Of a DNA stretch of 64,000 bases, positions 16,586-25,620 are shown piece by piece. This DNA is from an uncultured Acetatifactor sp. (lineage in GTDB: Bacteria > Bacillota > Clostridia > Lachnospirales > Lachnospiraceae): assembly GCA_910585805.1 (NCBI GenBank), contig CAJUFB010000004.1, positions 45,372-109,371 on the forward strand, written 5' to 3'. The position numbers and the translations under genes are program-made. The notes beneath the pieces were generated by a model that did not search any database, was not told the DNA's origin, and was given only the letters and a program-made list of their open reading frames with translations. Each line of letters opens with the position of its first letter. Position 1 is the first letter of the stretch.

Positions 16586-18661
16586 TCAGCCCATCATCCG
16601 CACGATCCTGTAATATGCCATGGAAGTCCTTTTGTAGCAGATACTGTACACCAGGGCAAAAATCAGGCAGCCGCCCACGCTGCAGGCGATCAGCAGTCCC
16701 GTCTCAAAGAAACCGATGGCTCCCAGCAGCATATACACCATCCGCATCCCAACCGCCGTGTGGCACAGCGCACCGATCAGCGGCAATCCGAATACCATGC
16801 TGATCTGCTTTCTGATGGTGCGGCGGATCTCTTCATCCCCCATCCCCACCTTCTGCATGATCTCAAAGTTCTTCTGATCCTCAAAACCTTCCGTGATCTG
16901 TTTGTAATACATGATGATCAGCAGGCAGATCAGAAATATGGATCCGAAAAAGATGCCGATGAACAGCAGCCCGCCATACGTACTTTCCTGTATCTCCATG
17001 TTCTCCCTCCTGTCCAGATACCGGGCAAAACCCGGAAGTGTACCGGCGTACTGTTCAATTTCTGCCGAAAATCCGTCGATCGCTTCTTCCCCGGAGAGTC
17101 CTTCTGCCAGGGAAACGTCCTCTCCACCATTGTCCAGCCAAAAGCCGTAATAATATGACATCCGGGCAGCACTGTCCACCTGATAGAGGGCACTCACCCT
17201 GCGAAGCTCCTCCTCATCCGCCAAAACCACCAGATAAATCGTATTCATGATATCATTGATATGTTTGTTCCTGATCCGGCTCTCGGTGAGCTCCTTTTTT
17301 ACCGTATACTCCCTGGAAAGTCCTTCTTCTGTGGGAAATTCTTCTTCCATGGAAAGTTCCCCTTCCATTCCCTCAAAAATAACTGCTTCATGGGCAAAAT
17401 CAGGGCCGTTGGAAAAAATCAGGACCTCCCCGGGCTGCAGCGTTTCCGATGCATTCTCCAGCCTGTTGTATTCCTCCAGCGTCATCAGGGACAGCTCGGT
17501 CCAGCCTGAATAATCATAAGGATCTCCCTCCGTCCGGAACAGATTATCCGCCTGATAAAGTCTGAGCCATACACAGGCGTAATCCAGTTCTTCCCTGGGA
17601 ACCACCCCATACCGGGCCGCAAGGTTCCGGGTCTTTTGTTTCAACGCCTCTCTGTCCATCGTCCCGTCACCGATAAAATTCAATTCGAAACCCCTGCTGA
17701 AGCCGGATGTCACAATGGATTCCATCCCCAGATATACCGACACCGTGCATACCACCGTGATGATGACCATTGTAGAAAAAATACAGATATTGGACAGGCT
17801 CGCTGCGCTTTTCTTCATCCGGTAAAGCATGCCGGATACCGTGATAAAGTTCTCCGGGCGATAGTAAAATCCCTTTCTCTTCTTGAAAAAGCGAAGGGCC
17901 GCAATGCTGCCCGAGGTAAACAGAAAGTAAGTTCCGACCACCACAAGGAACACCGCCAGGAAAAAGTCCCCAAAAACATTGCTCCCCAGCTGCGCTTTTA
18001 CAGCCATGCGATAGCCGGCCACCATGGCCGCCAGCCCTGCCAGGCTCCAGAGTCCAATCCGCTTCGGCTCTTTCTCCCCTCTCCTGGAATCCCCCATCAG
18101 CTCTACGGGATTGGATTTTCCCACCTGGACCAGATTCACAAAAAGATTCAGCACCATAACAAATGCATAAAAAATCATTGTCTGGGTAATCGCAGCCGGC
18201 TTTATGACAAATTCCACGTTTACAGACATTTTCGCCAGATTCAGCAGCAGCAGAAAGATCAGTCTGGAAAACAAAAGCCCTGTTACAATGGCTCCCACTA
18301 TCACAACACAGTATATCATCAGACTCTCCCAGAACAGCATTATGCCGATATGCTTCTTTTCCAACCCCAGAATGCTGTACAGTCCCAGTTCCTTTTTTCT
18401 CCTCTTGATCAGGAAGCTGTTGGTGTAATACAGAAAGGGGATCATGATAATGCCTAAAAGTACATAACCGATCTGCACCAATATCACCGCATACATACCT
18501 TTGGGAAGTGTATACATGATATCGTTTTTTAAGATAAAACCAAATACAAAGTGGGTAAACATGGCAAAAACGCTGATCCCAATGTAGGGAAAGTATACTG
18601 AACCGTTTTTTCGTATATTATTTGCCGCCATACGGGGCAGAAGTGACATTGTTTTACTCAT
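16586..18661 (-). CDS. FtsX-type ABC exporter permease, BceB-like
   Basis: 691 residues. Membrane segments group as in the BceB family: four N-terminal helices within about residues 15-185, further helices between about 205 and 310, a large extracellular domain at about 310-545, and three C-terminal helices from about 550. The FtsX-like block SLSNICIFSTMVIITVVCTVS is seen before the extracellular domain. The family exports or shields against cell-wall antibiotics such as bacitracin and lantibiotics. The ATPase gene ends 15 bases upstream. No BceRS-type two-component pair is adjacent, which is unusual. The extracellular domain contains a run of Glu-rich hexapeptides (ELSMEE, EFPTEE, GLSREY) encoded by the 18-bp repeat family. 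Confidence 0.9.
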   Translation of the reverse strand: MSKTMSLLPRMAANNIRKNGSVYFPYIGISVFAMFTHFVFGFILKNDIMYTLPKGMYAVILVQIGYVLLGIIMIPFLYYTNSFLIKRRKKELGLYSILGLEKKHIGIMLFWESLMIYCVVIVGAIVTGLLFSRLIFLLLLNLAKMSVNVEFVIKPAAITQTMIFYAFVMVLNLFVNLVQVGKSNPVELMGDSRRGEKEPKRIGLWSLAGLAAMVAGYRMAVKAQLGSNVFGDFFLAVFLVVVGTYFLFTSGSIAALRFFKKRKGFYYRPENFITVSGMLYRMKKSAASLSNICIFSTMVIITVVCTVSVYLGMESIVTSGFSRGFELNFIGDGTMDREALKQKTRNLAARYGVVPREELDYACVWLRLYQADNLFRTEGDPYDYSGWTELSLMTLEEYNRLENASETLQPGEVLIFSNGPDFAHEAVIFEGMEGELSMEEEFPTEEGLSREYTVKKELTESRIRNKHINDIMNTIYLVVLADEEELRRVSALYQVDSAARMSYYYGFWLDNGGEDVSLAEGLSGEEAIDGFSAEIEQYAGTLPGFARYLDRRENMEIQESTYGGLLFIGIFFGSIFLICLLIIMYYKQITEGFEDQKNFEIMQKVGMGDEEIRRTIRKQISMVFGLPLIGALCHTAVGMRMVYMLLGAIGFFETGLLIACSVGGCLIFALVYSICYKRTSMAYYRIVRMMG

Positions 18662-18676
18662 TTTTCCCTGCCTCCC

Positions 18677-19546
18677 TTACCTGATCTTCTCTGTTGCATG
18701 GTCTTCTTCCACTTTATTGCCCTCTTCCATAAAACGGTTTCCTTTTATGGCATGGCTTTTATCCATGAAATGGCTCTCCTGCATGGATACGTCTTTTTCC
18801 GTGTGCAGAATGGTCAGCGTATCCGATATTTTCCTGTACATCTCTTCGTCATTCAGCCTGCCTCGGTAAATCTGGTTGAACACACAGCCGTCCTTGATAA
18901 AGAGCACCCTTCCGGCACGGCTGGCAGCCTGGATGCTGTGGGTTACCATAAGGATTGTCTGCCCGTCCCTGTTGACCTGAGCAAATATCTGCAGCAGCTT
19001 GTCGGAGGCTTTGGAATCCAGGGCTCCGGTGGGTTCGTCCGCCAGTACAATCTGAGGCCGGGTAATCAGCGCTCTCGCCACCGCCGCCCTTTGCTTCTGT
19101 CCGCCGGATACCTCGTAGGGATATTTTTCCAGAATTTCCGCAATATCCAGTTTTACCGCCAGGGGTTTGATCCGCTCTTCCATCTTGTGGTAATCACAGC
19201 CCGCCAGCACCAGGGGCAGGAAGATATTATCCTTTAAGGACAGGGTATCCAACAGATTGAAATCCTGGAATACAAATCCCAGATTATCCCGCCGGAATGC
19301 GCACAGTTCTTTCTGTTTGATATCCGCCATATTCTTTCCCGCCAGGATTACCTGTCCGCCGGTGGGTTTATCCAGGGATGCCATAATATTCAGAAGTGTA
19401 GTCTTTCCGGAACCGGACTCCCCCATGATCGCCACATATTCGCCCTGTTCCACTGTGAAATTCACATTGTCAAGTGCCTGAACCTTGTTTCCGCCCAGGC
19501 GTGTGGTGTATATTTTTTTGAGATTTTTTACTTCCAGCAATGCCAT
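18677..19546 (-). CDS. ABC transporter ATP-binding protein, BceA-like
   Basis: 289 residues from the ATG behind GGAGGAGCAAA. Walker A is GESGSGKTT, the Q-loop is FVFQDFNLLD, the signature is VSGGQKQRAAVARAL, and Walker B is IVLADEPTGALD. It powers the BceB-like permease downstream. The catalytic domain is complete by about residue 245. The C-terminal about 40 residues are an extra tail of hexapeptide units (HFMDKS, RFMEEG and relatives) not found in normal members. It is the first gene of a two-gene operon. Confidence 0.92.
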   Translation of the reverse strand: MALLEVKNLKKIYTTRLGGNKVQALDNVNFTVEQGEYVAIMGESGSGKTTLLNIMASLDKPTGGQVILAGKNMADIKQKELCAFRRDNLGFVFQDFNLLDTLSLKDNIFLPLVLAGCDYHKMEERIKPLAVKLDIAEILEKYPYEVSGGQKQRAAVARALITRPQIVLADEPTGALDSKASDKLLQIFAQVNRDGQTILMVTHSIQAASRAGRVLFIKDGCVFNQIYRGRLNDEEMYRKISDTLTILHTEKDVSMQESHFMDKSHAIKGNRFMEEGNKVEEDHATEKIR

Positions 19547-19832
19547 TTTGCTCCTCCTCGTTTTCGTCCGTATCCGGTTCTTTCCGTGCCGCCCGGACAC
19601 GGAAATCATGCAGCAGACGCTCAACCCGATATCGGTCCGGCAGACGCTGCGGGCAGATACGTTTTTCCTGTCTATATATTACAGCTGCGGCCCCGCCGTA
19701 CCTGTAAGAACAGGATACCGGAAATGAGAGCTTTTTGCCATAGATTTTCCTTACATTTTTGTCGGGGAACCTTACGATTCTGTAAGGTTGAGGACCAGCA
19801 TTTTACCGGCGTCCGCCATTATGGCGCCCTGA

Positions 19833-20288
19833 ACGAACTGTTGCCTTTTTAACGCGGCCGTCACCATCAATGAAATTTTCCGCCGGTCGGTTTCCTATCC
19901 TACCCTTGACTGGAATGAGCTGGACGATCTTCACCGGCAGTCCAAGATCGCGGCGGCAGATCATCTTCTGATGAAAACAAGGATACTTCTGAACGATGAG
20001 ACAATCACTACCCTGGAGGCCTCCACGGTAAAAAAAGCATATGACAGATATTGTACGACAAAGTCTTATAGCGATATGCGGGAAACCTACCGAAAACTGG
20101 ATCACATGCGTTGGTTTCGGTTCTATCTCTTTTACAACTGGAGTTACGGCTCCGTCCGCAATGATGCGAAAAGAGAGCACCCCATGCTGTGCCAATATGA
20201 AAAACTGACGCCGGAGCAGAAACGGGAAAGGGACGCCGCCTGGGAGCTGATGGGAAGTATTTCTCTTGAGCTTGATCCCGGCATCTGA
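19833..20288 (+). pseudogene. 5'-truncated RyR-domain protein remnant
   Basis: A frame open from a stop at 19830 to a stop at 20288 with no proper start at its head. Its C-terminal part matches bacterial RyR domains: W..YG..R.D...HP.L.Y..L, seen here as FYNWSYGSVRNDAKREHP and then YEKLTPEQKRERD. An upstream piece (WNELDDLHRQSKIAAADHLL) resembles the segment before the RyR domain in TrkA-N/RyR proteins. The N-terminal part is missing, so this is probably a decayed gene. An internal ATG at 19971 could still give a 105-residue product. Bases 19547-19832 show nothing else clear. Confidence 0.55.
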
Positions 20289-20500
20289 TGAAAACACAAT
20301 GCAGACGAGGCCCGTGCCGCCGGGATATATGCTTCCCGGCCCGGCGCAGGTTCCAGACAGTTACCGGCTTCCGAATAAGACGGATCCTGCATGATGCCCT
20401 GCACCGGTCCGGCTCAGCCTCCGAACAGATGCCGGAAGCCTCAGCCCAATCCATACGAAAGACACCGCTTGGGCTGTCGCGCCAAAATCCGGTTTTCATG

Positions 20501-21091
20501 TCACGCAAGGGCATCAAATCGCTTATATAAGGCGGAATACTCCCACTGGCTCTCCTGCGGCTGGTCATAATACGATTCCGCGGAGGACAGCTCCGCCGCC
20601 TGTGCCGGTTCCTGATCCGGAGAGGGTTCGGGCATATCCTCCAGGGTCTCTGCGATTTCTTCCGCGGTTTCTTCCAGAATATCGCTGAGCATTCCTTTCT
20701 CTTCATCAATGCCGAGAGCCTCCTCCACGGCCTCTTTCTTACGCTCCTCCTCTGTCTTGGGCGCGCTCTTGTCGATGGCTTTGGCAATCTCCTCGCCGCG
20801 TTCCTTTGCCTCGTCCATCATATGGAACATCTGGGCATTGTTGTATTCCGCTTTGGCGGCCGCAATCTGATCTTCATAGGAATGAAGCAGCTCTAATACC
20901 CTGGCGACCTCTTCCGGACTGGAGCATTCAATGTTTTTCAGATTCTTTTTCTGATTTTCAAAGAAAGCGACCTGGCTGTCGCGCCTGCCCTGCCGCTCCA
21001 GCTTCTGTGCCGTACTTTTCATCAGGCCACCTCCGGATAATAAGTTCCATCCCACTGACATTGGATTCGAATTCTGCAATCTGATATTCAT
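20501..21091 (-). CDS. charged coiled-coil-rich unknown protein
   Basis: About 196 residues from the ATG that follows AAGGAGGTTATT; an in-frame ATG 16 codons upstream lies before this site. The protein is highly charged and helical (KLERQGRRDSQVAFFENQKK, later EEIAETLEDMPEP) with an acidic C-terminal third and no membrane segment. No family is recognised with confidence. It lies on the same strand and downstream of jetC1, but 470 bases away with a partial repeat element between, so it is probably not part of that operon. Confidence 0.7.
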   Translation of the reverse strand: MNIRLQNSNPMSVGWNLLSGGGLMKSTAQKLERQGRRDSQVAFFENQKKNLKNIECSSPEEVARVLELLHSYEDQIAAAKAEYNNAQMFHMMDEAKERGEEIAKAIDKSAPKTEEERKKEAVEEALGIDEEKGMLSDILEETAEEIAETLEDMPEPSPDQEPAQAAELSSAESYYDQPQESQWEYSALYKRFDALA

Positions 21092-21563
21092 AATAACCTC
21101 CTTTTTGCTGTCTGCCGGCAGCCGCGGTTCCCCGGTCAATCAAAAACCCCTCTGTAAGCAACGGGGTATCAAGCTTGCAGCGTTGCAGAGCAACGAGTAT
21201 CTGACCCTCGCGGCATTCGCCAAATACTCATGCAGGCACGGCACCTGGCTCATTGCTCACGGGAATAAATTCAGCCGGACTCCCTCTGCCCATCTGTCAA
21301 AAATATCGTCATCTTATGGGAATTCTTTTAGGGAAATGTCATGAACCGCATTTTATACTGCGCGTCAATGCAATTTGAAGCAAACGCAGCATGAGTACAA
21401 CCCGACTGCAGACCGCCAGCCACAGGAAAAATCATAGCATTGTGTATTTTGCCGCTTCGAAAAAGCATATCGTTTTCTATCCCGGACCGGCGGCTGTGGC
21501 GGAATTTATTACAATGCAGACGAGCACATAAACCTGCCCTTATACCTCATTATCCCAACGCCC
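21092..21563. other. gap with half a family 1 element and a foldback
   Basis: No gene is seen. A truncated family 1 element lies at 21355-21423. A small hairpin (ACCCC...GGGGT) lies near 21146-21167, in a stretch of unusual composition running to about 21340. Confidence 0.5.
21355..21423. mobile_element. MITE-like element, family 1, truncated copy D
   Basis: Begins TA-TACTGCGC and keeps AGTACAACCCGACTGCAGAC and the first CGCCAGCCA, then diverges. The right inverted arm is missing, so the element is dead. Confidence 0.65.
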
Positions 21564-24500
21564 TTACGCCTCCTCATCCCCCATCTTCTCCCGCAGCTGC
21601 CCAAAGGATTTCTTCTCGAACTCCTGGACGGATATGGACTTTTTGTTCGGATTGGCGAATACAAATATTTTGTCCACCGTTTCCAGATAATTCTGGATCT
21701 TGTCGTTGGTGGCGCTGATCAAAGCCTGGAACCCAAGCCCCCGTATCAGCTGGATACAGCTTGCCACCTTCTCCGCGTCCATTTTGGAAAATGCCTCGTC
21801 CAGGACCACCAGGCGGATGGTGGGGTTACGCGTCTGTTCCGGCTTCAGATCAATCTTATAGGCCTGGGCAAAGCTGGCAAGCAGAGCCACATACAGCGGA
21901 TTCTGCCCCTCGCCGCCGGAATTTTTCCGGATCATTTTGCTTAAGCGGATTTTAATCACTTCGTCTTCATTCTGGATCAGCTGCTGCATATCAAAAGAAA
22001 GGTAAGTCCGGTAATCCGCATACTTATCCATGTTGCGCCTGGCTTCCTCCAGTTCCTCCGCCGTGGCGTTCTCCGGGGGAATGAAGATACTGATCAGGTC
22101 ATTCATCATGGCTCCGTAGTGATTTTCGTGTTCCATGGTAAACAGATTCAGCTGATTATCCAGGCCGATATTCAGATCCGAGGGATTCACCTCCAGCGCC
22201 TCATCCATGAACATATCGTAATACCTGCCGTCCGGTCCTTTGTTTTTCCCGATGTAGAACTGGTATTTGTCTTTTCCGAAATCCAGCCGGCTGATAATCC
22301 GGTTCAGCTCCTCTTTCCGCTGCAGGGCCTCCTTGATGGCGCTGCGGATTTTATACATGAAATCGTCCTTAAAATGCTCCACCGCTGTCCTGGCCTGCTC
22401 TGCCGCCCGAATCCGGAATTCCTCCAGGCGCTCATGATTCAGATGGCGTAACAGCTCCTGATATGCGTCGTTGTCCTCTGCGGTAGGCGAAAAGTTCCGG
22501 TTCGGACAGGCGCGCAGATAGCCGGTCCGCAGTTCCACCAGGCGGTTTATCTCCTGCTGCCGTCTCTCTCCCGCACCGGCCAGACGGTTCTGGAAATCAT
22601 TCCGCAGGGAATCGTACCTGGGGTTTTGTCTGGAAGCCAGAATCCCTTCCAGTTCCTCCTCATGCTCCCTGCTGCTTTCAAGCTTCCTCTCCTTTTCCAT
22701 CAGGACATCATTGAGATTGACCAGGTTATCCCGCTCCTGCTTCTGATTTGTCTCCAGCTCATAAGCCTTTCTCTGAAGCTGACGCAGAACCTCCTTTCTC
22801 TGCTCACACAATGTAAGCAGAGACTCCCGCTCCTGCCTCCACTGGTCTACGTTTTGGGAGGACAGCTCCTCCAGTTTTGCCGCCAGTTTCTCCTGCTCCT
22901 TCCGCTTGCCGTCAAGAGCCTCCATGTCCTTCTTCCATTCCAGATACACATCTGTCTCCTGGCTCAGATGTTCCAGTTCCAGAACCCGCCCCATATCCTC
23001 CGCCGCATCCTCCAGGGGCTTCACGGCCTCCTCCATGCCCTTCAGCTTTTTCTTCAGAATGCTGATTCTCTGGCTCACACTGCTCTTCCCGATGTAGGCG
23101 GAAGTGGTGTACAGGGCAGGGTTGATGTGCTGAATCCGGTAATTATGGTAAGACACGCAGTTTTTCGTAACGCCGATTTTGTGACTGCGAAGCTCCTCCA
23201 CACTCCCGCACTTCATGACTTTCCCCAGAAGAAAGTTCACATAAGCCTGGGAAGCAGCGCCTTCGGCCTTCACCTCCTCCGCCAGGGAGCCTGCCGCCGC
23301 ATGATGTCTCTCCGCCAGCACCCGCTCCGTATCCAGAACCGCCACCCGGCTGAACTTCTCCCTGTCCATCTCCTCGTAAATCTTCATGGCTGTACGGGCA
23401 TATTTCGGCTCCACAATCACCGAAAGCTTGTTGTAGCCCAGATACCCCTCCACCGCATTGCGCCAGGATTCGTCCCGGATATCCAGAAGGTCTGCCAGAA
23501 TCTCCACTTTCACATGTTTTCCTGTCTCCTGGTACAGGCGCTGCTGCAAAATGTCCCTGGCCTGCTCCAGTTCTTTCGGGTATGCCTTGTTTCCCGCTTT
23601 CAGCTGGGCCAGTTCTTCCTGAACCTTCTTCATTTTCCTGCGCAGCTCCCGCAGCTCGCTCTGGGTATCCTGCTGCTGTTTTGCCGCGTCCCTGCGGACC
23701 TCCTCCAAATCACCCTGCAGCCGGCTGAGGGCTTCTCCGGTGATTTCTCCCTCATCAAATGCCGCAATGTCCCACAACGTCCGGTTGGACACGCTGTCCA
23801 CATCCTCCCATGCTTTCAGAAGGTCTGCCGTCTGCTGCCACCGGTTCCCGCTGTTTTCCAGGCGCTCCACCAGATCGCCCAGGGCCAGAAGCTGCTCTTT
23901 CAGCTGCTCATATCCGGTCATGGTGATGCGCTGCAGAAGCTCATCCCCCTGGCCGGTCATTCTGTCAATGTATGCCTGCTCCTCCTCTATATCCAAAGCC
24001 GCCTTTTTTCCTTCTTCCTCCAGCGCCTGGATTTTGCTCCGACATTCCTCCGCCTTCAGCCTGTCCTGCAGGATGTCAAGCCTGGCGCTGTAATACGCAT
24101 AGGCCTCCATTTCCCGCCCCAGGGCTTCCACTTCCCCGTACTGGCTGCAGATTTCCTCAAGCTGCTTAATCTCCCGGCAGGTGTCCTCGATTTTCTGCCG
24201 CAGCCGCCCATACTCCATAACGCTCTGCTGCATATCCTCAATATGGATATCCTGCTCCATGCAGATATATTCCTTCACGAACTCTTCCAGTTTGATGTTC
24301 ATGCGAAAGGGGATTGCCCGCTTAAACAGCAGGGGAAATTTCTCTGCATCCAGCCCGCCCAGATACACGTCGTAAAGCTGTCTGCGGAACCGCTCGTTAT
24401 GGGAGCCGAAATAGTGTTCTTCCTTCGGGAAAGTCTCCAGAAGCCACATTTTGACTTCCTCTATGGACATGGCCCGGCCCGGCACATTCCCGGAGTTTCC

Positions 24501-25031
24501 GGTCTTCCCCGATGCATCTTTAATCCTTCCCAGTTTCTCTGATGTGTCCCCTGCCCTTCCCGGCTCTTTTTCGTCTATACGGTATGTATGCTCCGGAATC
24601 TCCCCTTTATGCCAGAAAAACATCCTGGAAATCTCATTGGAGGCAGTCTCCACGTCAAAAACCACCCCCACGCACTGACACTCCCCGGTATCGGTCCTTC
24701 GAAGCTCCAGTACAATGGTGGCGGAAAAGTTGCTGTTCCGCAGATAGGAAAAACGGTTGTCCTCTCCGATATTGACCATGCCCCGGAGATACTCAATGAG
24801 GTTCCGGTCGGAATCGTCGGCAGCTGCCTTGTTGAAAAATGCCCTTCCGTCCGTATTGGCGTAGAGGACAATCTGCAGAGCGTCAATCACCGTGGATTTG
24901 CCGCTGCCGGAATGGCCGGTGAAAAAATTGATCCCCTCGTGAAAGGACAATACTTTATGCCTTATATAGTGCCAGTTATTCAGGCAGATTCTGGACAGCG
25001 CCTCAAATCCCTGATTCGTCATATTCCTCAT
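21564..25031 (-). CDS. jetC: Wadjet-like SMC ATPase JetC (set 1)
   Basis: 1155 residues. Walker A is at about 39-47 (GHSGSGKST). Long coiled coils (about 280-480 and 640-900) surround a hinge-like middle. The ABC signature RKNSGGEGQNPLYVALL and Walker B LVVLDEAFSKMD (D1078/E1079) are near the C-terminus. This is the layout of the SMC-like motor of JetABCD/MksBEF complexes, which in complete Wadjet sets extrude DNA loops and let JetD cut small circular plasmids. The start overlaps jetB by 29 bases. A low-complexity insertion lies near residues 154-182. No jetD follows it. Confidence 0.9.
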   Translation of the reverse strand: MRNMTNQGFEALSRICLNNWHYIRHKVLSFHEGINFFTGHSGSGKSTVIDALQIVLYANTDGRAFFNKAAADDSDRNLIEYLRGMVNIGEDNRFSYLRNSNFSATIVLELRRTDTGECQCVGVVFDVETASNEISRMFFWHKGEIPEHTYRIDEKEPGRAGDTSEKLGRIKDASGKTGNSGNVPGRAMSIEEVKMWLLETFPKEEHYFGSHNERFRRQLYDVYLGGLDAEKFPLLFKRAIPFRMNIKLEEFVKEYICMEQDIHIEDMQQSVMEYGRLRQKIEDTCREIKQLEEICSQYGEVEALGREMEAYAYYSARLDILQDRLKAEECRSKIQALEEEGKKAALDIEEEQAYIDRMTGQGDELLQRITMTGYEQLKEQLLALGDLVERLENSGNRWQQTADLLKAWEDVDSVSNRTLWDIAAFDEGEITGEALSRLQGDLEEVRRDAAKQQQDTQSELRELRRKMKKVQEELAQLKAGNKAYPKELEQARDILQQRLYQETGKHVKVEILADLLDIRDESWRNAVEGYLGYNKLSVIVEPKYARTAMKIYEEMDREKFSRVAVLDTERVLAERHHAAAGSLAEEVKAEGAASQAYVNFLLGKVMKCGSVEELRSHKIGVTKNCVSYHNYRIQHINPALYTTSAYIGKSSVSQRISILKKKLKGMEEAVKPLEDAAEDMGRVLELEHLSQETDVYLEWKKDMEALDGKRKEQEKLAAKLEELSSQNVDQWRQERESLLTLCEQRKEVLRQLQRKAYELETNQKQERDNLVNLNDVLMEKERKLESSREHEEELEGILASRQNPRYDSLRNDFQNRLAGAGERRQQEINRLVELRTGYLRACPNRNFSPTAEDNDAYQELLRHLNHERLEEFRIRAAEQARTAVEHFKDDFMYKIRSAIKEALQRKEELNRIISRLDFGKDKYQFYIGKNKGPDGRYYDMFMDEALEVNPSDLNIGLDNQLNLFTMEHENHYGAMMNDLISIFIPPENATAEELEEARRNMDKYADYRTYLSFDMQQLIQNEDEVIKIRLSKMIRKNSGGEGQNPLYVALLASFAQAYKIDLKPEQTRNPTIRLVVLDEAFSKMDAEKVASCIQLIRGLGFQALISATNDKIQNYLETVDKIFVFANPNKKSISVQEFEKKSFGQLREKMGDEEA

Positions 25032-25620
25032 CCCCCTCCGTGTAAGTCTCGATCAGCGCCCGCACATCATCCCCCATAAGCACCACATTCACCGTGGGAT
25101 AGATCACCAGACGGCTTGACCCGTCCGTTTCCTCCAGAATGTCCATGGGTTCAATGAGCTGATACCGTTTCAGCAGCGCCAGGCAGCGGCGGATCTCCGT
25201 GGCCGATGGCTGTTTGGGCAGCAGCCGGTAAGAGCCCAGTTTCTCATGGATCTCCCCCAGGGTGGTCATGGCATTCACGGAAGTGGACACCGTGGACATC
25301 TGTTCGTCATAGAGCAGCTTTAAGACCAGAATGTACAATGTGGCCAGTCTGGGCAGCTTCTCCCCCATCACCTGTTCTCCTCTGATATAAATCACTCCCA
25401 TCTGGCTGTTTTCCGCCACCTCGATATCCATGATGGCAAAGTAAGCCCTGATAAATTCCAGGTGCTTGCCGCATTCATAGTAGTCTTTATTGATCTGATA
25501 TCGTTTTGTCTTCCTGTCATACCGCCGCTCCAGCAGGAATGTCTGCCTGTAAAGCTGACCGATCACCCCTGTCACCTTCCGCTGCTCTTCCTGCGGCAGT
25601 TCTTCATAGTAATTTATCAT
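25003..25620 (-). CDS. jetB: Wadjet-like JetB (DUF4194-type, set 1)
   Basis: 205 residues, matching the small winged-helix KITE subunit of the type called DUF4194. Recognisable blocks are RYQINKDYYECGKHLEFIRAYFAI and RRCLALLKRYQLIEPMDI. In the JetABC core this subunit pairs with the kleisin JetA and holds it on the SMC heads. The ATG overlaps the jetA stop by four bases (ATGA), and its own end overlaps jetC, so the three proteins are translationally coupled and probably made in fixed ratio. Confidence 0.87.
   Translation of the reverse strand: MINYYEELPQEEQRKVTGVIGQLYRQTFLLERRYDRKTKRYQINKDYYECGKHLEFIRAYFAIMDIEVAENSQMGVIYIRGEQVMGEKLPRLATLYILVLKLLYDEQMSTVSTSVNAMTTLGEIHEKLGSYRLLPKQPSATEIRRCLALLKRYQLIEPMDILEETDGSSRLVIYPTVNVVLMGDDVRALIETYTEGDEEYDESGI

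Noticed and set aside
20501..21091. The charged protein downstream of jetC1 as a JetD substitute
   Set aside because: It has no Toprim-like acidic motif or nuclease signature and lies 470 bases away behind repeats.
22626..24542. 638-codon plus-strand frame opposite jetC1
   Set aside because: Leu/Gln/His-rich translation typical of the reverse strand of a coiled-coil gene.
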